This document shows, piece by piece, positions 7,548-15,668 of a stretch of 25,711 nucleotides of DNA. The position numbers and the translations under genes were made by a program. The DNA comes from Candidatus Stramentimicrobium fermentans. Its GTDB lineage: Bacteria > Atribacterota > Phoenicimicrobiia > Phoenicimicrobiales > Stramentimicrobiaceae. The number at the start of each line of letters is the position of its first letter. Position 1 is the stretch's first letter. A model generated the notes under the pieces. It worked only from the letters and a program-made list of their open reading frames with translations. It ran no database searches and had not been told where the DNA came from. Where the stretch lies: contig JAAYOB010000034.1 of assembly GCA_012520575.1 (NCBI GenBank), positions 1-25,711 on the forward strand. The letters run 5' to 3'.

Positions 7548-8705
7548 TCATATTTGCTCCATCAATCGATGGTAAAGCGCCAGTACCTGGTCGGATACAG
7601 TGTCAATACTGTATAGCCGTGCGGTCCTGAAGGCGTTTTGGGATATTTTTTCCCTCAAATCGCGGTGCTGTATTAGATTAGCGAGATGTTTGGCAAAATC
7701 AGTTATATCATTCTCCGCCAAAATACCATCAACCCCATCAGTGATTATATCGACAGCGCCAGGTGCTCTCACTGCCAAAACCGGCAATCCGGAAGCCAAT
7801 GCTTCGATAATTACCATGCCAAAAGTTTCCGAGGTTGAACTGAAAGCGAATATATCGGCAATCTGATAGTAGTTTCCTACCTGTTCCATATCTACCGCTC
7901 CAACAAATCTTACCTTTTCAGTCAGGTTTAAGGACTGCACTAAATTTTTAATGTCCTCTAAGGCAGTCCCTTCTCCCACTACCATAAACTGAAAATTGGT
8001 GATTTTTTTATCGCGAAGAAGAGCCAGGGCTTTGATTATCTTATCTATATTCTTTTCAAACGATACCCTCCCTACATAGACGATTAATATATCATCGGTG
8101 AATAATTTTAATTCTTTTTTTAGTCTTTTTATTTCTTTCTCATCTTTTTTATGGAAGGTATCGATATCAATGGCATTGGGAATTACCATAATTTCTTTGG
8201 TTATGCCATATTGTTCGATTAATTCTTTCATGGATTGAGACGGTGTGGTAATTATATCTACCTTATCTGCTAAATTGACTATGATTCTACGTAGTGCTTC
8301 ATGGGCTATAATGGGGGGGATAGCAGGCACATAATGGCTATAACGTTCATATTGGGTGTGCAGAGTTAATACTTTGGGAATTTTAAGTTTTTCAGCATAC
8401 ATAATTGCCGGCAGACTGAGCACAAAGGGGTGATGAATATGGATAATATCCGGGTCAAATTCACTGATAATCCGGCCTGCCTTAAGGGATAGCGGTATAG
8501 CTATGGGATATTTTACTTTTTGCGTTAAATTAATGGAGTGGTATCTGAATATATTATCTTCTTCATCTTTATAATCTTCCACCTTGGGGGCAAAAATATA
8601 AGTTTCGTGTCCTTTTCTTTCAAGGGCTTCTTTTAAAGAGACTATACTGCTTACTACTCCATTAATCAGAGGTTTGTAGCAATTAGTAAAAAAAGCAATT
8701 TTCAT
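7548..8705 (-). CDS. GT4-family glycosyltransferase (diacylglycerol glucosyltransferase-like)
   Basis: A 385-aa GT-B enzyme with both Rossmann halves. The N-terminal acceptor half begins KIAFFTNCYKPLINGVV, with the glycine-rich loop GVVSS and HIHHPF at about 89-94. The C-terminal donor half has VGRVSFEKN (Arg213 and Lys218 bind the nucleotide-sugar phosphates), VVGEGTALEDI, FVGAVDMEQVGNYYQIADI and the retaining GT4 signature E293-x7-E301 (SETFGMVIIEALASG). This overall form is common among enzymes that glucosylate diacylglycerol or phosphatidylinositol, so membrane glycolipid synthesis is the best guess. Other sugar acceptors cannot be excluded. The neighbours (glnS upstream, an aminotransferase downstream) do not identify a pathway. 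Confidence 0.88.
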   Translation of the reverse strand: MKIAFFTNCYKPLINGVVSSIVSLKEALERKGHETYIFAPKVEDYKDEEDNIFRYHSINLTQKVKYPIAIPLSLKAGRIISEFDPDIIHIHHPFVLSLPAIMYAEKLKIPKVLTLHTQYERYSHYVPAIPPIIAHEALRRIIVNLADKVDIITTPSQSMKELIEQYGITKEIMVIPNAIDIDTFHKKDEKEIKRLKKELKLFTDDILIVYVGRVSFEKNIDKIIKALALLRDKKITNFQFMVVGEGTALEDIKNLVQSLNLTEKVRFVGAVDMEQVGNYYQIADIFAFSSTSETFGMVIIEALASGLPVLAVRAPGAVDIITDGVDGILAENDITDFAKHLANLIQHRDLREKISQNAFRTARLYSIDTVSDQVLALYHRLMEQI

Positions 8706-8744
8706 ATAATCACCGTAGATTCAAAAGTGATGCCATTAAATTAA

Positions 8745-10463
8745 TTATGAGTTTTTTTGAGTATCCCCCATAATTTTTTCCCAGTTATCCCGTAAAGAGA
8801 CAACTCTGTTAAAAACCAGCTTATCGGGCTTGGAATCCGGGTCCACACAGAAATACCCTTTGCGCATAAACTGAAATTTTTCACCCGGTGTCACATTCTT
8901 TAAACCGGGTTCGACCAGACATTCCTTCAACACTTCCTTTGATTTGGGATTTAATTGTCCGATTAACCCATCATCTCCGGCTTCTTCGGTCTGCTCTTCA
9001 CCACTATCCAGCAAGAGAGTATCATATAAGCGTACTTCGGCCGGTAGGGCTGATAGGGCTGAGACCCAATGCAGCGTACCCTTTACTCTGCGCATTGCCC
9101 CCGGTCGACCGCTTTTGGTTTCCGGGTCATAAGTACAGTGTACTTCCCGGATGGCTCCGGTTTTTTCATCTCGAACGAAACCGACACATTTAATAATATA
9201 GGCATTTTTTAATCTGACTTCACGTCCCGGAGACAGGCGGAAATACTTCGCCGGAGGATTATCATGAAAATCTTCTCTTTCAATATAGAGTACCTTGGAA
9301 AAAGGAACCTTTCTGGTTCCGGAGGCGGTATCCTCCGGATTATTTTCACAATCCATCTCTTCAATCAAATCATCCGGGTAATTGTCAATAATCAACTTTA
9401 AAGGCTCCAGGACAGCCATTACTCTCTGTGCCCTCTTATTTAGATCTTCCCTGATACAATGCTCTAAAAATCGTATATCAACAACACTGTTGGTCTTTGC
9501 CACACCGATACGTTCACAGAAATTGCGGATAGCCTCCGGGGTATATCCCCTCCTTCGTAAACCGGAAAGAGTGGGGAGGCGCGGGTCATCCCAGCCGGAA
9601 ACATACCCATTTTCCACCAGAACTCTCAATCTCCGTTTACTCATCACTGTGTTACTCATATTCAGACGGGCAAATTCAATCTGTTGGGGCGGCTCTACTG
9701 CCTGTATATTCTCTAAAACCCAATCATATAAAGGACGGTGGTCTTCAAATTCTAAAGTACAGACCGAATGGGTTATCTTCTCATAATAATCCTCTAAGGG
9801 GTGGGCATAGTCATACATGGGATAGATACACCATTTATCGCCGGTTCGGTGATGAGATTCTTTTAAAATTCGGTAAAGAACCGGGTCTCTCATATTTAAA
9901 TTAGGGGAACTCATATCTATCTTGGCTCTGAGCACCCGTGCGCCATCTTCAAATTTACCTTCTTTCATCCCTTCAAATAACGATAAATTCTCCTCAACAG
10001 AGCGGTTACGGTAGGGGCTTTCTTTACCCGGTATGGTAAAGGTCCCTCTGTATTCCCTAATCTCGTCTGTATTTAAATCACAGACATAGGCCTTTCCCCC
10101 TTTAATCAGAGTGAGGGCATCCTGATACATCCTGTCAAAATAATCGGAGGCGTAATAGAGACGGTCTTCCCAATCGAAACCTAACCAGTCCACATCATAA
10201 ATAATAGACTCAATATACTCTATCTCCTCTTTGGTAGGGTTAGTATCATCAAAGCGCAGGTTGCACAGACCATTGTTCTTTTGAGCCAAGCCAAAATTTA
10301 AACAGATAGACTTGGCATGTCCGATATGTAAATAGCCATTTGGTTCAGGTGGAAAACGAAGATGTACCCTTCCTCCATACTTATTATTCTTTTTATCTTT
10401 ATCAATAATGGCTTGAATAAAATTTACCGACTCTGTACTTTTTGATTCTTGAGAAGAGTACAT
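8745..10463 (-). CDS. glnS: Glutaminyl-tRNA synthetase
   Basis: GlnRS charges tRNA-Gln directly with glutamine. The class I signatures are clear: [18 protein letters not shown] (HIGH motif) near the N-terminus and VMSKRRL (KMSKS motif) in the catalytic core. Conserved [21 protein letters not shown] and [12 protein letters not shown] also point to GlnRS rather than GluRS. The C-terminal beta-barrel anticodon-binding region is complete (about 572 aa). I choose ATG at 10463 because AGGAGG sits 12 bases before it and the protein then begins like E. coli GlnRS (NFI-x-x-IID). An in-frame ATG at 10502 would add 13 basic residues. Many bacteria outside Proteobacteria instead use GluRS plus GatCAB, so this gene is phylogenetically informative. 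Confidence 0.96.
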   Translation of the reverse strand: MYSSQESKSTESVNFIQAIIDKDKKNNKYGGRVHLRFPPEPNGYLHIGHAKSICLNFGLAQKNNGLCNLRFDDTNPTKEEIEYIESIIYDVDWLGFDWEDRLYYASDYFDRMYQDALTLIKGGKAYVCDLNTDEIREYRGTFTIPGKESPYRNRSVEENLSLFEGMKEGKFEDGARVLRAKIDMSSPNLNMRDPVLYRILKESHHRTGDKWCIYPMYDYAHPLEDYYEKITHSVCTLEFEDHRPLYDWVLENIQAVEPPQQIEFARLNMSNTVMSKRRLRVLVENGYVSGWDDPRLPTLSGLRRRGYTPEAIRNFCERIGVAKTNSVVDIRFLEHCIREDLNKRAQRVMAVLEPLKLIIDNYPDDLIEEMDCENNPEDTASGTRKVPFSKVLYIEREDFHDNPPAKYFRLSPGREVRLKNAYIIKCVGFVRDEKTGAIREVHCTYDPETKSGRPGAMRRVKGTLHWVSALSALPAEVRLYDTLLLDSGEEQTEEAGDDGLIGQLNPKSKEVLKECLVEPGLKNVTPGEKFQFMRKGYFCVDPDSKPDKLVFNRVVSLRDNWEKIMGDTQKNS

Positions 10464-10576
10464 TTGTTCCTTTTTCCTCCTGTTTTGTCTATTTCCCTTC
10501 ATTCCATCTTAATATTTTAATTATAATTGATTTACTTTCTTTATTAAATTGGGATTGATGGTGCGGTGTTTTTATA

Positions 10577-10619
10577 TTACACTATTTTGGCTAAAATATC
10601 TATGCTTAACATAGTGTAA
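10577..10619. promoter_or_regulatory. Nested inverted repeat overlapping a possible glnS promoter
   Basis: TTACACTAT (10577-10585) and its exact complement ATAGTGTAA (10611-10619) are separated by 25 bases. On the minus strand one arm continues as CTATG-TTAAG-CATAG, a second palindrome inside the first. A possible promoter, TTTACA-N16-TATTTT, lies across it, so one arm would cover the -35 and the other the start region. This looks like an operator for glnS, 75-115 bases upstream. The regulator is unknown. Confidence 0.45.
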
Positions 10620-10748
10620 ATGAATTTTCCAACCATTTTTTCATTATAGTTTATTTACTGTTTTAGAATAAGAAGGAGGTGTTCGTCATTAGAAAACATA
10701 TGTATAATCACTGAATTTTATAGAGAATAATACTTTTGTTTCCTATTT

Positions 10749-10803
10749 AAAAAAGAGGCAAGGGTGGGATATTTTTAATTACGTTAACCCTGCCTCTTTT
10801 TTT
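10749..10803. terminator. Bidirectional intrinsic terminator after nrdJ-dodecin
   Basis: The arms AAAAGAGGCAAGGGT and ACCCTGCCTCTTTT pair over 10 GC-rich positions with a single bulged A, flanked by A-runs on the left and T-runs on the right. It can end transcription on either strand. On the minus strand it lies 54 bases beyond the dodecin-like stop and closes that operon. Confidence 0.85.
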
Positions 10804-10856
10804 AAGTTCTTTTTACTTGATATTACCTGATGCAGCCTCCTGTCAACATGTAAACT

Positions 10857-11069
10857 TTAGCTCAACTCTTCGTATTTAAAAGATACTTTCAACTTTGCTC
10901 TAAAAATCAGGTTACCATCAGGGTTCACCTTAATATCCAGCTTATCTACCTCTGCTATTCTGATATCCCGAATAGTTCGGACTGCTGTATCTAAGGCGGT
11001 TTTAGCTGCATCTTCCCAAGATTGTTCACTGGTCCCAACTATTTCAATAATCTTGTATACACTCTCCAT
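10857..11069 (-). CDS. Dodecin-family protein, lacking the flavin-stacking Trp
   Basis: A 70-aa dodecin: beta strand, helix, two beta strands (VYKIIEIVGTS, SWEDAAKTALDTAVRTIRDIR, AEVDKLDIKV, IFRAKLKVSFKYE). Dodecins form 12-mer shells that usually store or buffer flavins. In classical members the strand after the helix holds a tryptophan that stacks on the isoalloxazine ring (Trp36 of Halobacterium, in VVWAEV). Here the matching position is Ile38 (DIRIAEV), so classical flavin tetrads are unlikely. Non-flavin dodecins, such as the mycobacterial calcium dodecin, are a better comparison. The gene begins 59 bases after nrdJ ends, with an AGGAGG-type ribosome site (AAGGAGG), and shares its terminator. 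A functional link to ribonucleotide reduction is possible but not shown. Confidence 0.88.
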   Translation of the reverse strand: MESVYKIIEIVGTSEQSWEDAAKTALDTAVRTIRDIRIAEVDKLDIKVNPDGNLIFRAKLKVSFKYEELS

Positions 11070-11128
11070 TTTCTTTCCTCCTTTCCACTTATTAAATTAG
11101 TTTACACCGGAATAGCGGTATCAATGGT

Positions 11129-13468
11129 TTACCGCACCGGACAGACCCCGCTATCACAAGATTCATCTCCGGGGTCGAGTATCTGTTCATCTTTTTCGTA
11201 TTTGGCTATAAGAGAGGGAATAAAATTGACCATTTCATCTACTCTCCGCTCATATTCCTCTTTACTTATCTCCTCAAAAGGCATCTGAGCATAAAAACTA
11301 TCATCCAAAGAGACAAAACTGACCGCTACAACGTCATCCCAGTTATTCCACAACCATTCCTCTACTTCTTCCCATTCATTATTGCGTACATGTACCGTAA
11401 TAGAGGTATTATGATCGCAATACTCTCTTTGAAAGGCCTTATAATTCTCTAATTGTTCAATAGCTGATACATCATTCTTTGTCTTGCCCGGTGGTGCACT
11501 GCAGGGGAAAGAGATGACTTTAGTGCGGCAATTCTCTTCCGTCTGTCCATTTTCCGGTTTTATATCATAACCTAACTCCTCGCACACCTTTAACAGCGGG
11601 TCAGAGGCATTGATGCGCACCCTCCGGATATAATAGGGGGCGTGCGAGTAGTGCACTCCGCTGGAAACGGTGGGTAATAACGTAATGGTGCCCTCGGGCT
11701 TAACGGTAGTAACTAAAAGAGGCGGTTCTACTCCTAATTTTTTAGCATAGAGTTCTGCCTCCCGATGAGCAGCTTCTCTAAGTTTTTTTCGTAAATCAGA
11801 TTCTTCTTCGGCAGACATATTGGTGGCATTGACCATATCCTGCCATCCGGTTAAACTGCACCCCACCAATCTATCCCTCTTATGTTTAATATCCCACTGG
11901 TCCAATTCTAAATCTAAATAGGTCATTCTAAATCCGGCGCGCACCGAAAGACGCTGCGCCCGTAGTAATTCCTCTTCCTCTAACTTCCCTTCTTTAACAA
12001 AGCCCATCACATTAACCGTAGTAAGATTGCACATCTGCTCCCTATCCAGCAACACCTCCATGCAGGGATTCGCTCCCTCTAAATTAGGCCTTCTTCGGGC
12101 TGCTGCTTCAGCATTCATAAAGCCCGGTTCACCGCTATAGCGCATCTGTTTAACATGCCAGGATAGCTTTTCCCGAGAGGGTTTAGAGGTGTAAAAAATG
12201 CTATTATTACTCATCTCACGATGATCAATCTCGGCATTTTTTACCCATTTACCGTCCTTCTGCTCATAGAGGTTATTTTTGGCATTTAAGATATCCTGGT
12301 CATCCGGGTCAAACAAGATTACTTCACTTGTTCTCCTTACCCCGCCCACTACTACATTCTGACCGATAATATTGGCAATATCCATACAATCTACCGGTTT
12401 TAGTTTTTTCAGTTGGGTAAAACAATTGCTCTTGATAATCTTATCAATTTTATAAAACATCGTCTCCAGACTCTCATAACCGGAAGCTGTTCCCCCGAAG
12501 GTCTTTAACACCTCGCCCTTAGGCCTGACCTGGTCATAATTAAAGATAATGGTATCAATCTGGTGGTATTCAGTACGTGACAGAATATTTAAAAATATAT
12601 CCAGTGCCTGTACCCACCCTTCTTTGCTATCACCTATGACGACATGGGCAGTATTTTTCTTAAAGGTCACACTGGTTAAGTCTTCTCTCTCCTCCTGAGG
12701 AACCGGTTTATAGGATTCATGGATAATCTTAACATTAGTCCTTACTTTAGGTAATTTTTCGACATCTGTTTTCAATACTCTGGCTCCTACCCCGGCACCA
12801 ACCATTAAAAGATAAAATAGGTCTCGGAAGGCGCTAAATCGGTCCAGTACCGTGAAACTGCAGTTAAAATTGGACATGGGGTACTTTAAACTAACTGCAG
12901 TGCCCCCTGTCCACAGTGTTCTGCCGGCCAAAAATTGCCTCAGGTGGTAAATATTATCATATAGTTCCTCTGCCTCTTTTTCGGTAGTTCTGACCAGATT
13001 ACAGTTAAATTCTACTGCTCTCCTGACAGTCTCCCACCAGTATTCTCTCCTCTTTTCTAAGGGGAGCCACCTGGAGTAAGTACGGTAATAGATAAATTGC
13101 CCCAACTGTGTAGGGAAAGGATTGGGCAGGTGTTTATATTTACTGATAAACTCATCACTCAACAGCTTATGGTTCTCTCGGACGAGCTCTCTTAACTTAT
13201 CACGCTGTTGGCGGTAGAGAATGTATATCTTGGCTACATCTTTTCTCTCGCTTGCCATCAATTCTGTTTCTACCTGCTCCTGAATATCGGCAACGGTTAC
13301 CTTTTTTACGGTCTTTTTTAAATCTTGTTCAATTTTTTTGGCAATACTGACCGAAAGCTCCTGATCTACCCCTTTAATTGTTTCTCTCATGGCTTGGGTA
13401 ATAGCATTAATAATTTTATTCGGGTCAAAATACTGCACTGTATTGTTTCGTTTAATCACTTTTAACAT
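11129..13468 (-). CDS. nrdJ: Adenosylcobalamin-dependent ribonucleoside-triphosphate reductase (class II)
   Basis: The enzyme reduces ribonucleotides to deoxyribonucleotides using adenosylcobalamin and needs no oxygen. The 779-aa protein begins with an ATP-cone (about 1-90: VIKRNN-x-x-x-x-FDPNKI...), the site of dATP feedback control, which the Lactobacillus enzyme lacks. Active-site residues line up with that monomeric enzyme (RTPR): Cys203 in NFNCSFT and Cys480 in EQMCNL form the redox pair, Cys469 in NPCMEV is the thiyl radical site, and Glu471 is the general acid/base. The spacing of the last two cysteines (11) is identical to RTPR. The C-terminal shuttle pair is Cys771/Cys776 in CDSGVC. 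All catalytic residues are present. An 8-bp inverted repeat lies just upstream. No cobalamin riboswitch is seen. Confidence 0.95.
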   Translation of the reverse strand: MLKVIKRNNTVQYFDPNKIINAITQAMRETIKGVDQELSVSIAKKIEQDLKKTVKKVTVADIQEQVETELMASERKDVAKIYILYRQQRDKLRELVRENHKLLSDEFISKYKHLPNPFPTQLGQFIYYRTYSRWLPLEKRREYWWETVRRAVEFNCNLVRTTEKEAEELYDNIYHLRQFLAGRTLWTGGTAVSLKYPMSNFNCSFTVLDRFSAFRDLFYLLMVGAGVGARVLKTDVEKLPKVRTNVKIIHESYKPVPQEEREDLTSVTFKKNTAHVVIGDSKEGWVQALDIFLNILSRTEYHQIDTIIFNYDQVRPKGEVLKTFGGTASGYESLETMFYKIDKIIKSNCFTQLKKLKPVDCMDIANIIGQNVVVGGVRRTSEVILFDPDDQDILNAKNNLYEQKDGKWVKNAEIDHREMSNNSIFYTSKPSREKLSWHVKQMRYSGEPGFMNAEAAARRRPNLEGANPCMEVLLDREQMCNLTTVNVMGFVKEGKLEEEELLRAQRLSVRAGFRMTYLDLELDQWDIKHKRDRLVGCSLTGWQDMVNATNMSAEEESDLRKKLREAAHREAELYAKKLGVEPPLLVTTVKPEGTITLLPTVSSGVHYSHAPYYIRRVRINASDPLLKVCEELGYDIKPENGQTEENCRTKVISFPCSAPPGKTKNDVSAIEQLENYKAFQREYCDHNTSITVHVRNNEWEEVEEWLWNNWDDVVAVSFVSLDDSFYAQMPFEEISKEEYERRVDEMVNFIPSLIAKYEKDEQILDPGDESCDSGVCPVR

Positions 13469-13503
13469 AAAAACTCCCCACCCTTCCTATTTTGAATTCC
13501 TCA

Positions 13504-13533
13504 GTTAGAATGTAGTTTATATTTTATTCTAAC
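13504..13533. promoter_or_regulatory. Inverted repeat (possible operator) upstream of nrdJ
   Basis: GTTAGAAT (13504-13511) and ATTCTAAC (13526-13533) are exact complements separated by 14 bases, 35-65 bases upstream of the nrdJ start. No U-run follows on either strand, so it is not a terminator. It does not resemble the NrdR box. A repressor site is the simplest reading. Confidence 0.4.
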
Positions 13534-13600
13534 ATGATTTGACGTATTAAAACTAAAAAGTTCCACAAAAATCTAAAAATTATTCTTTAGTCTCTCTGCC

Positions 13601-14278
13601 CTAACGGATCATAGTCAGAATTAAGACGATAAAGAGGAAGGTGCCGATCCTCTGCAGTCCGTTGATAACATAGGTAAAGGCGGCATGGCGCAATACCACA
13701 GCCACTATCCCGATCTCCTCTCTATCTGCCAACCCCACCTCTTTCAAGGCCTCGAGCGCCCAGCTGCTGGCATTTAATTCCACCGGCAAAGAGATTAGGG
13801 CAAAGATGACCATACCAAAGAGAAGCAACACCCCGGTATAAACCAATAATAAGTTTCTGAAAAAGACCCCCCAGATAAAAACCAGCGGGCTCAACTGCCC
13901 GGTAATGGCTAAAATTTTGGCAAATCTATTCCTCATTTCCATAAATTGGAATCCCCGGTTATCCTGAACCGCATGTCCTACTTCATGTGCTACAATACCC
14001 AAAGAAGTAACGGATGCCGTCTCAGCAATTTTCTTGCAAAAATTCAATGTTTTATTTTGAGGATTATAAAAATTTGATAATTGCCTTTCGGTTTCGAGTA
14101 TAGGTATGTCAAGCCCATAAAAAGATAGCAGTGCTTGTGCAGCCTCTCGCCCATTCTTCCCTCTTTTATTTGGTATCTCCAGATAATGGAAATAAATCTT
14201 CCTCAGCCGCCATTGAGCCAACCATCCCAGCAAAGCAAAAATGATGAGTAGTAGGTAGATTGGTTTAAATCCTGCCAT
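13601..14278 (-). CDS. YugP-like zinc metallopeptidase (Zn_peptidase_2 family)
   Basis: A 225-aa membrane protease of the YugP type (PF04298). An N-terminal anchor (about 5-22) is followed by the conserved soluble region and the zinc motif H98-E-V-G-H102 in GIVAHEVGHAVQD. Two or three hydrophobic helices follow (about 123-140, 143-165 and 207-224). The family-specific LPVELNASSWALEAL (about 164-178) supplies the likely third zinc ligand, Glu167. All of this matches family length and order. The substrate is unknown; membrane protein quality control is often suggested. It begins 24 bases after the HI0933-like gene ends, so the two are almost certainly co-transcribed. Confidence 0.9.
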   Translation of the reverse strand: MAGFKPIYLLLIIFALLGWLAQWRLRKIYFHYLEIPNKRGKNGREAAQALLSFYGLDIPILETERQLSNFYNPQNKTLNFCKKIAETASVTSLGIVAHEVGHAVQDNRGFQFMEMRNRFAKILAITGQLSPLVFIWGVFFRNLLLVYTGVLLLFGMVIFALISLPVELNASSWALEALKEVGLADREEIGIVAVVLRHAAFTYVINGLQRIGTFLFIVLILTMIR

Positions 14279-14302
14279 TATTTCACCTTATTCCCCAAAA
14301 GA

Positions 14303-15586
14303 CTATTTAACGGCACTCTCTCCCGCCAGATAGCCGGTACTCCAGCATTCCTGCAAATTATAACCCCCTGAAGGGCCATCAAGATTCAAAATTTCTCCGG
14401 CAAAATAAAGATTTTTTATTTTCTTAGAAACCATAGTATTAGGGTCAATCTCTTTCAAAGATATTCCTCCGGCGGTAATTACCGCCCAGGGGAATCCCAA
14501 TAGCCTGATAGGTGTTAACTCCAGCTCCTTGAAAAGATGCAGCAATCGCTTTCTTTCAGACTTGGTAATATGATCTACTTTTTTCTCCCCTTCTATGGCG
14601 GATAATTTTATTATGACCGGTATTAAAGAGGCGGGAAGAAGTTTCACTAAGGAATTTTTAAACATTCGCCCCTTAAACTCCCGAAAATCACGCATAACCC
14701 TTTCTTCTAATTTTTGAAAATCGAGTGCCGGTTTTAAATCGAGCAGAAGCTTGACTTTTCCTTTTTCCAGATAATCATTTATGTTTTTACTCATATCCAT
14801 CACTATGGGACCGCTGATACCAAAATGGGTGAACAATAACTCGCCAAACCGTTCCTCACGTTTTCTCCCATCTAAATATAACTGCAGAGATACATTCTTT
14901 AAAGTCAGCCCCTGCACCTCTTTAACCCATCTATCAGCAGTCTCTACCGGATTCAAGGCCGGTTTTGGTTCAATAATAGTATGCCCCAGTGCCTGTGCCC
15001 AATGGTAGCCATCACCGGTAGAACCGGTCTGAGGGTATGATTTGCCGCCGGTACAGACTATTATCTTTTTGGCAGAGATTGCACCCGTTGCAGTGCTCAC
15101 TATAAAATTTTCAGTACCGTCCTTTGCTCTATCTATACCGATAACCTCGGTATTACAGTACACCTTCACCCTTCCCTCAGCTAAGTATCCCATCAATATC
15201 TTCAAAATATTCTGCGCATCACCCTCTTTAGGAAAGACCCGGTCTCCCCGTTCTACCTGCCAGACTAACCCTCGTGATTGAAAAAAATTCAGGGTTTCGC
15301 TTACTCCGAAATGCTCCAAGGCGCTATATAAAAAACGCCCCTCTTTGCCAAACTTTTCAGCAAATTTTACTTTATCGTACTCATAATTAGTGAGATTGCA
15401 GCGACCTTTACCGGTTAGCAATAGTTTTCGCCCTAAAGATTCATTCTTTTCGAAAAGAGCAATCCGGGCTCCCTGCTGAGCAGCCCTACCGGCAGCCATC
15501 ATTCCCGCAGGACCGCCTCCTATCACGATAACCTCAAAGTAATTGCCTTTTCTGGGGGACTTTTTGTTCTGTTGCGATAATTCCAT
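14303..15586 (-). CDS. HI0933/YhiN-family FAD-dependent oxidoreductase
   Basis: A flavoprotein of about 427 aa. The N-terminal FAD motif is VIVIGGGPAGMMAAGRAAQQG, followed by the family marker LGRKLLLTGKGRCNLTN. The centre has IIVCTGGKSYPQTGSTGDGY. The C-terminus has VITAGGISLKEID, KNLYFAGEILNLDGPSGGYNLQECWSTGYLAG, the second FAD contact. This is the HI0933/YhiN family (PF03486). Members include BaiN, a bile-acid 7-dehydroxylation reductase, but most have no proven substrate. Start: ATG at 15586 has GAGGAG only 2-3 bases away; an in-frame TTG at 15613 has no ribosome site. It sits between the NatB-like permease (83 bases) and the YugP-like gene (24 bases). Confidence 0.92.
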   Translation of the reverse strand: MELSQQNKKSPRKGNYFEVIVIGGGPAGMMAAGRAAQQGARIALFEKNESLGRKLLLTGKGRCNLTNYEYDKVKFAEKFGKEGRFLYSALEHFGVSETLNFFQSRGLVWQVERGDRVFPKEGDAQNILKILMGYLAEGRVKVYCNTEVIGIDRAKDGTENFIVSTATGAISAKKIIVCTGGKSYPQTGSTGDGYHWAQALGHTIIEPKPALNPVETADRWVKEVQGLTLKNVSLQLYLDGRKREERFGELLFTHFGISGPIVMDMSKNINDYLEKGKVKLLLDLKPALDFQKLEERVMRDFREFKGRMFKNSLVKLLPASLIPVIIKLSAIEGEKKVDHITKSERKRLLHLFKELELTPIRLLGFPWAVITAGGISLKEIDPNTMVSKKIKNLYFAGEILNLDGPSGGYNLQECWSTGYLAGESAVK

Positions 15587-15668
15587 TACTCCTCTGTCAG
15601 TCTCCTTCAGCAATATTCACAAATTTCAAAAATTGATTTTACCTAATCCTCATCAGCTTAAGTAAATC

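Larger units (their letters stand above)
10503..10856. other. Non-coding region between glnS and the dodecin-like gene
   Basis: About 350 bases with no supported gene. It holds the glnS upstream palindrome (10577-10619), an orphan Shine-Dalgarno-like run on the plus strand near 10674-10682 (AAGGAGGTG) and the bidirectional terminator at 10749-10803. No T-box leader is seen ahead of glnS. Confidence 0.6.

Noticed and set aside
9382-9786. 134-aa plus-strand frame
   Set aside because: Antisense shadow of glnS. The same applies to frames at 8888-9193 and 8944-9132.
10503-10700. T-box leader ahead of glnS
   Set aside because: No T-box sequence (TGGNACCGCG-like) and no specifier stem; only a DNA palindrome is seen.
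13469-13600. Cobalamin riboswitch upstream of nrdJ
   Set aside because: The gap is only 132 bases and lacks the conserved B12-box; too short for the aptamer.
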